This document shows positions 10,125 to 20,662 of a DNA stretch of 20,913 bases, in pieces. The translations under genes were made by a program, and so were the position numbers. Under the pieces are notes generated by a model that worked only from the letters and a program-made list of their open reading frames with translations, did not search any database and had not been told where the DNA came from. Numbering within the stretch: the first letter of the stretch is position 1; each line of letters opens with the position of its first letter. Source of the DNA: Brugia malayi (Eukaryota; Nematoda; Chromadorea; Rhabditida; Onchocercidae); the NCBI RefSeq assembly GCF_000002995.4, contig NW_025062375.1, positions 1 through 20,913 of the forward strand. Direction: 5' to 3'.

Positions 10125-11456
10125 ATGGTGAAAATGAAGAAAGGAATCATTTTCCTTCTTATCATTGCTTTTCATCCTTCACAAAGGTATTAAATTTGTT
10201 TCAATTTTTGGAAAACAATTCTGAAATAGGCTCTGGTTTCACGTCCCGTAGGAAATCAAACTGCCTTTTTGTGAGCTTCTTTAAATGAACATTTTCACTA
10301 TCACAAATTTTGTAACTTGTGATTTTTTTAGGCGACAACTCCAGAAATTATGGTAGTAACAACAGCCTTTTTCACATTAACTCAGACAGTAGCAGCAAGA
10401 ACAGTTTCTTCAACAACAATGACAGCATTGTCAACCGAAAATAAGAAAAAATCCCCTCCTCAACTGCTTGTCCAACAAATAGAAAAAGAACAATCTCTTC
10501 TTCAAAAACTCCTGGAACAACAAAACCCTGTGCCTCACCAACTTCAGCTTCAACAGCTACTCGAACAACTACAACAAAACCACTCGCACATTCAAAATCG
10601 TCTTCAACAGCAAGAGAAACTTCGTCAGCAACTTGGGCAGCACAACTGTGAAATTATGCAACAATTCCTTCATAACCAGCAGATTACTCTTCAAAAACTT
10701 CAACAACAACAACCATTTATGAATCAACTTCAAGAACAACAAAAAGTTATTCTTCAGAAACTTCTTCAGCAACAACAGACTGTTCAAACTCTACTGCAGC
10801 AACTACCTGATCAGCAAATTTTGCAGCAACAACTGAATTCTCTAAAACAAACAATGCAGCCATTGACTGTGCAGCAAGAAGCGTTTGACCTTCAAAAACA
10901 AATGGAACGAAATCACGAGCAATCTCGACATCAAGATCAAAGTAATCTTAAAAATCAAATTCAGAAGCACGAACAACATCTTCAACTGCTTCAGCAACTC
11001 CGTAATATATCTACAAAAGTTCAACAACAGAGACAACTATTTCATCAACAGCTTCAACATATAGTGCAACTAGTTCAGCTTTCACTACAGCAACCTATTT
11101 ATCAGCAACTTCAACAACTTCTACAGCTACAACAACAACTTCTTGAACAATACCAACAACAACAACTACTTATTCAGCAGCTCCTCCAACAACAACAACA
11201 ACTTGTGGATCTTATGGAGCAGCAAAAACAACTTGTTGTACAAATGTTTCTAGAACCTCCACAAATGCAAGCTTTCCTTCAACAACTTCAGCAAGAACAA
11301 GTCCAATTCCAACAACTTATGCAACAACAACAACAACTTCTCCAACAACTACAGCAGAAGCAACGTTCACTTCAGCAGGATCTCCAAAAACAGCAGTCTG
11401 TGTTTGAAAACCTTTTGAAAAGCAAAAAAATTCTTCTCCAAAATTTAAAGCCATAA
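10125..11456 (+). CDS. Gln/Leu-rich hendecad-repeat protein, copy 2 (frameshift in signal-peptide exon)
   Basis: This is the paralogue of 2976-4386: exon 1 10125-10186, intron 10187-10331, exon 2 10332-11456. Exon 2 is fully open (374 codons plus stop) and differs from copy 1 by many amino-acid changes and by indels in multiples of three. Exon 1 has a run of four T (10169-10172) where copy 1 has five, so it is 62 nt instead of 63. Reading from 10125 then hits a stop about 8 codons into exon 2. An upstream ATG at 10058 would enter exon 2 in frame and give about 417 aa with a different, poorer N-terminus, but it lies before the putative trans-splice acceptor. Possibilities are a recent pseudogene, a switched N-terminus, or a homopolymer assembly error. 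The intact exon 2 favours recent loss or an error. A single Cys occurs near the same place as in copy 1. Confidence 0.65.
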
Positions 11457-11536
11457 CTGGATTTGCTCCAGCACCAGAAATGAATGTTTCTCAAACAACC
11501 ACAGCATCTACAATAAATGATTTCTTGTTCTTGTGA
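10452..11536 (+). pseudogene. Mucin-like fossil frame in exon 2, copy 2
   Basis: The -1 frame of copy 2 is less broken than that of copy 1. From about 11000 it reads through long Thr/Ser/Pro-rich stretches such as TTYATTTTTSPTTTAEAT, with Cys clusters (TCGSYG, TTCC) and NVS-type N-glycosylation sequons. It runs past the Gln/Leu stop through ITGFAPAPEMNVSQTTT to a TGA at 11534-11536. Several stops are shared with copy 1 and so predate the duplication. Others are private to one copy. I interpret it as an ancestral reading frame that is no longer used. Confidence 0.5.
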
Positions 11537-11793
11537 GATTTTTTTTCTTTTGATGATTTCTATATTTTCATTTTCTCTTTATCAGCATGTCAACACGCTG
11601 CGATTTATAATTTCTTTTCCAAAATTTTCATATAAACTTAATCAATGATTTCCTTCTTCATCAATTCCTAACATAATATCACACTGATCTAAACAATCAC
11701 TAATGTTTCTGCAACAGAAACTATATTTTACAGTGGAAAGAAATAAGCAGCGTGTGGAAATATGGAATTTTTTCCGATGTAGAAATTATGATG

Positions 11794-12249
11794 AAAGCAA
11801 AATTACATTTGAATGTGATTTTCAGTGTGTTTTTTTACTTTCAATTTAAGTTTATGCTATTGGAGCTAAGCAATAAACTTTGATACGACAATTAACAATA
11901 ACTGACAGTTTTATTCTATAACTGCAAAGATATCATTTGTACAATTCAATTTGTTTATTTAATATCATTTTTGCTTCAGCAATTTCAGCAATAATTTTAT
12001 GTAATATCACAGTATCTCGAGCTGATATAATTGATGAGAAACTTTGACTATGAGTAAACCAACTAAAAATCGGTTTAATCCTAATAATATGAATATTGGA
12101 AATATACTAAGTAGTTTGATCATAAAAGCAAAAAAGAGAGTTTTTTGTTTATTACTCTTTAGTTAATCATTTTCAGCATCAAATAATGCAAAAGTTATTA
12201 AAATAGCATAACAAATTAATAAAATGGTAAGGAATAATTGGAAGTAATT
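11794..12249 (+). repeat. Third copy of the inverted-repeat arm (direct orientation)
   Basis: This is the 3' flank of gene 2. It is homologous to 4709-5161 (direct) and 6057-6551 (inverted) and contains AATAAA at 11872-11877, a candidate polyadenylation signal for gene 2. It continues without a break into the inverted retrotransposon remnant. Confidence 0.85.
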
Positions 12250-13240
12250 TCTTTTAAAGATATAAAAATCGTATATATCTAGTATTCATATTCATCTTCA
12301 GTAACTCTGCGTAACTTAGATGGCAAATAAAAACTAAAGGAAAAACAAAAGCGATTTCAAACAATTAGTTTAATTCTATAAGATAGAAGTGTACATGCTA
12401 ATGACCAACAATTATTCATTTTAATTTGTGCCATGAATAATACCAAACACTTTTAAACTTCAATGAATCCTAATGCATTATGGAATACTCTAAGAATGAC
12501 CATATTATTCTTATAGAGAGACTACTTCTAGGAATACTTCTCTATACGTAATATTATTCCTACCAATAATCTATGTATGTCTTTGTTAAAGTATCAAATA
12601 AAACTCGCAGGTGGTTTTCTATGGGCTTATCACAGTCTAATGCAGATTCTTTCTTCATCTTTTCAATAACTTCATATTGAAATAAATCATTCAGATATTC
12701 ATCGTAATCAGTTAGACTTCTTTTCACTGTCGTTTCAACCTTTCTTGAGTTAAGCTATGTCGTTTTGCTGACACGGGTCAACATCTTCGACGAAATTCAG
12801 TACTTCTCTCTGTCTTGTCATCAATTCTTCGATTGCAATAATCTCTAGTTTACATTTTTCCTTTTATTAGTCCACTGAGTTATCATGATTCTCTTCATTC
12901 TCCTAATCTTTCTTTCAAACTTCGTTATTTTACTGATTGCCATTTTCATCTTGGTCCATTTCCAGATATGTCTTCTCTAACCTTATTCTACCATCATAAT
13001 CAATTCTGTAATATATGTTTGAATATTCTTTATTGTTCCGATGATGTTCTAATTCCAAATATTACTAGCAATACCTGTAATCTTTATTTATTACTAGATT
13101 TCTCTAACAATAGACCTAATTTGTTGGCCATTATTTCAGTGACCAAGTTGCAATCGCTTCTCATATCTAAAATCATTAATGTCCTTCTAGGTCGCATGGA
13201 ATAACTAACATCGTTTCTTCATGTTTTGTCCTCTTAACCA
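12250..13240 (-). mobile_element. BEL/Pao-like remnant, protease region, minus orientation
   Basis: This is the reverse complement of 5162-6056. The minus strand at about 13225-13085 shows the same degraded aspartic-protease motif (LMILDMRSDCNLVTEIM). It also has a short deletion before the motif, relative to unit 1, that breaks the frame. It is continuous with gag-like sequence at higher coordinates, so this orientation is probably the original one for the insertion. Confidence 0.6.
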
Positions 13241-14610
13241 AATTCTACTTCTATTTTCGACTTTTCTTGAGATTGTTTCTCCATCTCGATGGAACTTCCG
13301 TCTTGCCGGATCCTTCTCAGTACGTCACACAGCGTACTGTTTTGATCTGTGAAATAGTTAATATTTAAATATTTAATAATATTTTTCTTTGGATGAAACT
13401 TAAGCATTGCTTGCATCATCTCAAATCCTTTAACTTTTCTAGTCTCGCTACTACTTTTCGGTTATCATTCAACTGATAAATAGGCAGAAAATACCAAAAA
13501 CTTTTGCCTTTCTTCTGAGGGTTTGAGTGCTGTCGCACAAATAGTTATTCATTTTTATTTATTGATAAATAAATTTAGACTGTGTTCTGAAAGCTAAAAA
13601 CTCATTTCATGATGTCTCAGCAACTGTATAACTTTTATTTACCCTTCTAATATTACTATAACTTCCATTATCGAGACTTCGTCCACTTCTCCTTTATCAG
13701 GATTGCAAAAGAGATAATCTGGCAGCTTATCAGTCCACAGCTTATTTATCTCACTGTTCTCCTCTAATGTTTTTAATTTGAGAGAATGTTCGGTAGTTCC
13801 CTTATCAAATTTTTGTCTAATCCTGCCCAATTTCTGTAACGCAACTGCATAATTCCACTATTTTTCAAATTTCTCATAGCGAATATCATTGACAGCTAAG
13901 TTACTTACGTATTCTAAGTCAGTAATCATTGACAGTAAGTTACTTACGTATTCTAATGCCTCTGCTTTGAATCATCCAATTATAAGTGTAAAAATTCATT
14001 TATAGCTATAATGTCTTTTATCAATTGCATCAAATTGACTTATGAAGACAAACGGAAGTTTTGAATTTCCATCAAATCCTTTCTTCATTTCTGGAGTAGA
14101 AAAGATCGAACAGAAAGCAATTTGTGACAATTACTGAATAAGCATTCGATCTCGCAAACTTTTTTGTCTTTAACAGATCGTAATGCTTCTTTACATTCTT
14201 TTGTTAATATATTTGCCTTGGAAATGATTCTTTCAATTATTTTTAAATTTCTATTCATGAGTACTCTTCTTTCTAAAGATTTCGACTTATTTTGATTACT
14301 TAATTCTTGTATTTCTTCTGCATAAACACTTTCTGTCTTTTCGAAAACTAATTTATCTATCGGCGTAAGTTTGTTTAAATTCGTTCTAATAAGGTATAAC
14401 ATGAGCTTTTCATCTTGTTTATGCATCTGGTTGATGCTTTCATTCCTGGCTTGTGACGTCAAATTTGTCAACAGTTCTTTCTATCGTGATAGAAAGACTG
14501 AGAGAGTCAATTCTTCCCTTTTAGTTCTCGATTTGTCAAACTTTTATTCTGATAAAATGCTTAATACTGCAATGAACTTGGCAATTAGAATTTCAATAAG
14601 ACAGCTGTAA
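13241..14610 (-). mobile_element. BEL/Pao-like gag remnant, minus orientation
   Basis: Reading the minus strand downward there is a Lys/Glu-rich helical open frame at 14471-14085 (NLKIIERIISKANI). It is followed at about 14095-13800 by a broken match to the BEL/Pao gag domain (DUF1759-like): FDGNSKL, F..QFDAID, then F.AEALEYVSNL and NYAVALQKLGRI in different frames. A further open piece follows at 13830-13639 and another at 13419-13234. This order (gag, then protease) is that of a BEL/Pao polyprotein. Stops and frameshifts throughout show that it is dead. I see no reverse transcriptase, integrase or LTRs, so the element is truncated. The assignment rests on remembered family patterns and has not been searched. 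Confidence 0.5.
13897..13948 (+). repeat. Short tandem duplication of about 31 bp
   Basis: The string ATCATTGACAG followed by TAAGTTACTTACGTATTCTAA occurs twice in a row (starting about 13886 and 13926), differing by a short insertion. It lies within the gag remnant and adds to its disruption. Confidence 0.7.
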
Positions 14611-16225
14611 TAACGATATCGATAATAACATCCAACCCAAATAAATTTCTATAAATGAAATTGTTACTTTATCGAATAAAAGTACAGTCTCGCTATAAGA
14701 TCACAAGAATTAGTATCTTTATGGCGGCTTCTGCTGGTACAAATGTAAAACAATGAACATATATGACACAAAGATATTTGTCTTTCAATAAACTTTCCTT
14801 TGTTTTCAATACTAGCAACAATCTCAGAATTGCTGCAATGAGATAATTCCCAGTCTAAACTCTGAACCAAACTTACAGATTACTCAATGTATTCCCTGCC
14901 AGCAGCACTTTGACAACGTAAAAAGTAGTATCAGCAGTTCTCCATAAAGAATTCATTGAAAATCTGTCCAGCAGTATTGCCGAAGAATACTTCCTTGCAT
15001 GTGAATCAGAAGGTAATTCAATATTTATAATCAAAGATTGATTCCACATTACTACTCATCATTTAATATGAATAAAATCAAATATTTTTGTATTATTTCA
15101 GTTAGTAATGCAAACAAAACAGTTATCAAATATATGTAATATGTTTACGACCGTTGTCGGGCAGAATGGACTAACCAGCAGCCATTGGGCAGTCATTTTA
15201 AAGAGTGACAATTTCGGATGCGGGCAGATGGAACTCATTTAACCCTTTAAAGTTATTCATCTAACAGACCAGCCTACTACCTCAATATTTCGCAGCTATG
15301 GCCCAAACTTGCAAATTAAAAATAGCATCCTGTAGTTCACCTTAAAATGCCTAGTGTACTCATCAAAGGAATTTAAAGAACCTAGAAGTCCAGGGGTACT
15401 CTGAACTCCTTGCTCACCTACCCGTCTTGCAAGAAAAGCAACCTTACATACTGCAAGCTTCATAGATATTTCGGAACATCAAGAACAGATGATGAGTCAG
15501 TAATATATGAATTCTAACCTCAGAAGGCTCTAGAGAGTTCTGAAATGCATTGAATAACTATCTGAAGAAAGAGTCGAATATGTCGAAATAAATTTGTATT
15601 GAATCCACAGGATTATCGAGAACAAGCTCGAAATTCCACTAGAAATAATCTTTGTACCGAACAATCGAATTTAGCAAAAGGTCAAATTTAAATCAAAGTA
15701 TTTATATTTAAGCAAATCATGTTAATCATTTATTGTAAGTTTTATTGTAATTCAAATTCCTTAATGACTCACAGATGGTAATGTGTTATCTTTCCCATAG
15801 CCTTCGGGCAGTCTTCCCAGTCTCCCCGTTGCTTAGCTCATCCTCCTCACTAAATTGTCCTACTACTGATTGCTTATTTGGTTTAATTACCTCACCTCGA
15901 GCACTCGACTCAATTGTGCAAGTAAACCAACCTAATCCAATCCAATCACAACAAGGATTGCTTAAGTGTTGAAAATTGCCCCCAATTTTAATACTAAGAT
16001 TTTCGAACCTAACAGCCAAACTTAAACATCTAAAAATTGTAAGAGTCTGCTATTTTGACATTCAGTCTTATGAGTAATTGATGTAATGAGAGAGTAAAGA
16101 TTATCCGGAACGGAAACTCTTTACATACGGTAATCGGTGCTTGGTTATAAACCACTCCTGTTCTACAAGTTAAATAGAGGAATGAAGGTAGTTTTTCTCG
16201 ATTGTACTTCGGAAGTTGTACACTC
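14611..16225. other. Unassigned region, no gene supported
   Basis: This region is somewhat richer in G+C than its surroundings, especially 15130-15480 and 15780-15970. Overlapping open frames occur on both strands at 15775-16019, but I recognise no domain and see no splice context. It could be further decayed transposon sequence upstream of the gag remnant. Confidence 0.4.
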
Positions 16226-16647
16226 TCTCCTCTCCCTCAGATGTACTTCCTCAATTTTTCTAATAATAATTTCGATTAATGATAATTTTATCTCAATAAA
16301 ATTAAGATTACTGTTAAACATTGCTACTTCACAAAGTACTCCCTATTTGGCTCTATAAATTACTCAAATCAGACCCCATTTCACGACAGGTAAGGTACAA
16401 AGCTTCCACTCAACGCATATAATCAAACTCATTTTCATTCTGAACTGATAGCTGGACACTTTCAATTTCTCTTCAGTCCAATTGAAGATCTAGTAATTAA
16501 AGCTAACATACAATAATCGGTGAAAAAAACTTTGCAAAACAACTCTCAAATCCACATAACAGCCAAAACATCTAGGCTTGATGGAATTCCATCTGAAATC
16601 TGAAAGCAGAGGTCAATTATTTAATTTCCATAAGCTATTATGCACTT
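16226..16647 (+). repeat. Isolated third copy of the 0.4 kb unit segment
   Basis: This begins in a CT-rich string (CTCTCCTCTCCCTCAG) and ends at TTATGCACTT, with abrupt loss of similarity to units 1 and 2 on both sides. It combines features of both other copies: it has the AAGATTACTG-containing bases of unit 2 and the GACAGGTAAGGTAC variant of unit 1. Confidence 0.85.
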
Positions 16648-18256
16648 AGAATGGTATCTACTACTGCAGAAGCATTTTTATCAAAGAGCCAATGCAGTTT
16701 TAGATTAGTAGAAGTACCATCAATGTTTGCAGAGCAGTTCATCGTCTACTCTCTATATCGATTCTAATCATGGTTTTCTGTCACCACTTGTCACCATCTC
16801 CTTGAATAGTTCATTACGCTAACAAGCAATTGACCACACTATTGAAGTTTTCCTACTTTAGGATATGAATCCTTATTTAGCAAGTCAGTCTTGAGGACAG
16901 ATATCCTCTCCCTAAGATTTTGCTATATGATCAGTCAGCACACTGTAGTAGATATATCCCAAAAAACAGGTGCTAACAATCATTGAAGAAATCTCTTGGC
17001 CAAAGTTATATTGACTACATCAGTAGTCCATCCCGACCTCAAATCAGAACACATGAAAACTGTCACCCATAAGGACGTCGCCGTCTTTGAAAATGAATAT
17101 CGTTAAGTGTCATGACGGAAGGACAAGCATTAAGAACTGAATCCGATGAGACTTTTCTTTGCATTTTTTGCAACATAATTTGACTTATCTCATAGTGTCC
17201 TTTTTAGCCACTGGCGCATTTGTAACAAACATAGATTAATACACAAATTTTCATTCTCGAAGCTAATGAAGCTAAGCTAAAAACGAAGCATACGGTGATA
17301 ATGGCTTATTTAAGCATTTCATTTCGTCATAATAATTAGTACAACAAAGACGAAAATGTCAGATCCTTTAAATATAATATATATCCATTAAGTAAACAAA
17401 TCCAAATACAGACACAAGAATGAAAATTGGAAAAACGATAACAAATATACATGTAACCAGTATAACAGTAAAAATATTAGTTGTCAACACTATTTAACTA
17501 AGTAAGGCACCTAAAAAAATAAATAATATTATCAATATTATCATATCAATATTATTGTTTATATTATATATATAAAACAAAACATTGTGTTATACACATA
17601 TATATTCATTTTCTTTCTAAGTAATATGTTTATCGTATATAACTATTAAGTAATAAAACAAAAATACAAACATAACAAATAATAAAATTATTAAAAGGAC
17701 TTAACAATTTCACTGCTAAATTAAAATTGCATTAAGAAAAAAGAGCTTTCAGCGTGCACAAAATTTAGAAAAATCAAGAAAAGATATATAATATTTTATG
17801 GTACATTTATTTTGTCAAATAATATGGCAACCGAAGAAAAGAAGAAAAAACCCGTTACTAATTATTAATTGAATGATATGTTATAAAATTGCTAGCAAAA
17901 TAAATTATTAAAGAATAGAAAATTTAAAAGTTTCATTTTCAGCTATATCATATGAAATAGTTTTATTGCTAATTTTAACAATATAATTAATAGCTTTTGT
18001 TAATTTCTACTTCCATTATTTGTTTTTTCTTTCATTTTGCTAGAATTTGTTCATAAATTTTTGTAATTTGATTTTTGTTTCCAATTGTACTAATATTTGA
18101 TAAAAATTTATGCTGATTAATTTAGGCTGAAATTAATTTGATTTGTGCTAATAAATTTGGCTGAAAAAGAAATGATAAATTAATCATGCAGTAGTGAATT
18201 AAAGCATGAAGCAAATTTTTAGACATAAAAGAAAAAATAAATCAACTAATAATATA
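16648..18256. other. Unassigned, increasingly A+T-rich region
   Basis: No open frame or RNA gene that I can support. Positions 16650-17220 have mixed composition and might be decayed mobile DNA. From about 17500 the sequence is mostly A and T with short palindromic ATAT/AATATT strings. Confidence 0.4.
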
Positions 18257-18371
18257 TGTCATTATTATTATTATTATTATTACTACTGATATGTTATTAA
18301 TATTATTATTATTATTATTACTAATATGTTATTAATATTGTTATTATTACTATTATTATTATTATTATTTC
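18257..18371 (+). repeat. TTA/ATT microsatellite, interrupted
   Basis: Three blocks of (ATT)n are separated by related spacers containing ACTACTGATATG and ACTAATATG, so a larger unit of about 45 bp (ATT block plus TATGTTATTAATATT) is itself repeated. Confidence 0.92.
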
Positions 18372-18700
18372 CGTACTAAAAATCGCCATTGTTGATTTAC
18401 AATAGAATATTTGTCATTCGTCCGAATCGTATCATAGCTCTTCTGCAACAGAATTATATTATAAATTATACTGTGATAAAGTATTATCACTTAAATATCA
18501 TTTCTTAAAGTTTGAATATCAAAAATTCTGTGATAATTAATTTGCTACCTTCTTAAATGAAATAAACGCATACTTTCTTAACTTTCATAATTAATACACA
18601 TCTCATAATTCTATAATGTAAAAATTATAGAATTGATAGTTTTTTCTTTTTTTGTAGCATTTACAATTGTAAACTTTTTTTGTGCCAAAAAATTAAAAAA

Positions 18701-18706
18701 TTTATT
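18701..18706 (-). terminator. Candidate polyadenylation signal of the lectin gene
   Basis: AATAAA on the minus strand starts 17 nt after the lectin stop codon (18723-18725). This would give a very short 3' UTR and supports the gene ending here. Confidence 0.45.
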
Positions 18707-18722
18707 TAAAATTTTGAGATAA

Positions 18723-20662
18723 TTAATTTGTTACCTGTATATTGCTAGTATAAGATTTGTTAGGTTGCGAATCTTTTTGGCAAATGTATGGCGCAACTAT
18801 TCGACAACAACTTTGAAACCATTCACCGCTTGTGACATTCATTTTTGTGCATGGCCTAATTAATTTACTTACTGGTATTTGACCTAAAAGTTTTACCAAT
18901 ATTTTAATTCAGGTTTTTTTTTAATTTTTTACAGTTCAAATTAAGAAAAAGCACATTGATTTTTACAAAATAAATTCAAATTAGTAAATTATAAGCTAAC
19001 GCTCAAAGCAGTATTAATCACATGATAAATAAGATAAAACTATTAGATATTAATTATTAATTCATAAAAAATTCAACCATTTTTTTGACTATGAAGAATA
19101 AAAAAAATTTGCAAAGACTTTATGAAATATATTTAAAAAAAAAAAAAAAAAACTTTCGAATTTATTATATTTATTAATTATGGTGAATAAAAACTTTTAA
19201 ACGATAAATAATTTGAAAATAACCATTTTTCCAGCCTTTAAAATTGAATGGTGTTTTATCAGACCATTCAAATTGAGCTGTCCTTCCAAATTTTGCACTA
19301 CCAAGCCAAACTTCAGGCGCATCACGAGCTATTTCTAAAATAATTAACAGTTAAAATCAAATTAACATTTTTAATCTTACAATCAAATTTAAATGTGGGA
19401 TTATATCAATGGGAAATGATATATTTGTCAATTGAAATAATTTTAGTTTGAAAATTTTGAAGTTTTCTCACTAATTTTGTTTTTATTTTTTTCATTTTTT
19501 AAAATTATGACGTTAATCTGAATTTTCATTATCGATCTTATTTCTAATTCATTTCAAATGGAAATGAAAAATTAAAAAAGTAGATGAAAATGAAAAATTA
19601 AAAAAAAAAAAGATTATTTGTAGTTATATTATTTTACAAGTATTGTATTTCAGATTGGTTTATAAATTATTTTATCAATATTATAAATAAATAAAAACGA
19701 AAAAATAAACAAATGTATTACCTTTAGCAAATCGATTCTCTCTCGAATTATGTACTGATAATTGATGTCCATTTTGTATTAGACAATGAAATTCAGCTTC
19801 AGTCCAAGTTATTTTTTTAGGAAAAATTTATAACATTTTTTGGAATGTGGTGAAAATCGCCATCCTTCATCACATATAGCGCATAATGCAACTGAAAATA
19901 ATTCACTAATCGATTTTTCAAAAATTTTCCAATTTTTATTTTTATTCTTTGGCAATTTTTACAATCAGTCATTCAAAAAAAAAATTATAATGAAAAAGTG
20001 CAAAGTGTTTTATTAACAGAAATAAAATAGTGAAAATATTGAATGACATGTTTCATAAATGTCCAATAAAAATGATTTATTATAAAATTTGATTATTTAA
20101 ATTTGACCTTCCGGATGTCACTTCCGGAATAACTGTTTTTTTTTAGTATCAGTGTGACATGTGATAAGTTCTAGCTGATAAAAGCATGACAACGGAGTAC
20201 TGACTTTTCATTTAATAATAAAAGTTGAATTATTTAAATTGTGGACATGAAATTTAATCCATGTACATAACTTTACTTTACTCCCATATATGAATATTTA
20301 AATAACAATTTAAATAAATATTTTAAATAACAAATTTAGATTTTTTTATTATTTATATGAACAAAAAAAATTTTTTTCTCGGAATATTAATTGTTTACTA
20401 AATAAATAAAATTATATCACTATACAAGATCAAATTAATTAATTAATCAATTATTCATGGATAAGTTGCGTTTTTGAATGTGTTTTAAAAAAAAACATTG
20501 AATAAAGCATGATTGAATAAATTTTTTTCAAATATTCTATTATTTTGTTATCCTGACTAAAGAATTCTAAGTTATGAATTGTAAAGGAATAAGAAGTGAA
20601 CAAAAAAAAAAAATCTTACCAGTAAAACATATCGTAAATAAGGCAATGCTATAATTATTCAT
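18723..20662 (-). CDS. Secreted single-domain C-type lectin-like protein (one-base frameshift in exon 2)
   Basis: Four exons on the minus strand: 20662-20620, 19891-19722, 19334-19224 and 18883-18723. All introns are GT-AG, in compatible phase 1. The total of 485 nt is one short of a 161-residue reading frame. Residues 1-19 are a signal peptide (MNNYSIALFTICFTVALCA). A long-form C-type lectin domain follows: ICDEGW and KKCYKF (extra N-terminal disulfide), TWTEAEFHC, PEVWLGS (the WIGL position), FEWSDKTP, PCTKM, SGEWFQSCC and PYICQK. The Ca2+/sugar-binding EPN/QPD and WND motifs are absent (GQIP and WFQ instead), so sugar binding by the usual route is doubtful. In exon 2 a run of five T (19826-19822) puts TAA in frame shortly afterwards, while six T would keep the domain open. 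This is either a homopolymer sequence error or a very recent null allele. Everything else looks functional. Nematode secreted lectins of this type are often gut or surface products. Confidence 0.85.
19822..19826 (-). other. Frameshifting homopolymer in lectin exon 2
   Basis: Five T on the minus strand follow the CYK codons. The downstream domain sequence (PKKITWTEAEFHC) is in another frame by one base. No other disruption exists in the gene. Confidence 0.8.
20108..20182 (+). promoter_or_regulatory. Possible intronic enhancer: two ETS-like and two GATA sites
   Basis: Inside lectin intron 1 are two copies of TTCCGGA (20109-20115, 20122-20128). On the minus strand they read CCGGAAGTG and CCGGAAGG, close to the ETS-factor consensus. 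They are followed by TGATAAG (20162-20168) and CTGATAA (20175-20181), GATA-factor sites like those used by intestinal GATA factors in nematodes. These C+G bases stand out in otherwise A+T-rich intron. Function is inferred from motif clustering only. Confidence 0.35.

Larger units (their letters stand above)
7133..12249 (+). repeat. Large direct repeat, unit 2
   Basis: This segment is collinear with 1-5161, with offsets of about 7132-7150 caused by small indels. It contains the second Gln/Leu gene. The intron and UTR-proximal sequence are nearly identical between units, while exon 2 is clearly more diverged. From 7133 to 10094 no gene is supported. A minus-strand open frame at 8964-9233 is destroyed in unit 1. 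Confidence 0.93.

Noticed and set aside
10043..10288. Open frame overlapping exon 1 and intron of gene 2
   Set aside because: It reads through a clear splice donor into the intron. Only the portion 10058-10186 is of interest, as an alternative N-terminus.
15775..16019. Overlapping open frames on both strands
   Set aside because: No recognisable domain, signal peptide or splice context. Probably chance in a locally G+C-richer patch.
18257..18371. CRISPR-like array
   Set aside because: It is a trinucleotide microsatellite in eukaryotic DNA with no unique spacers.
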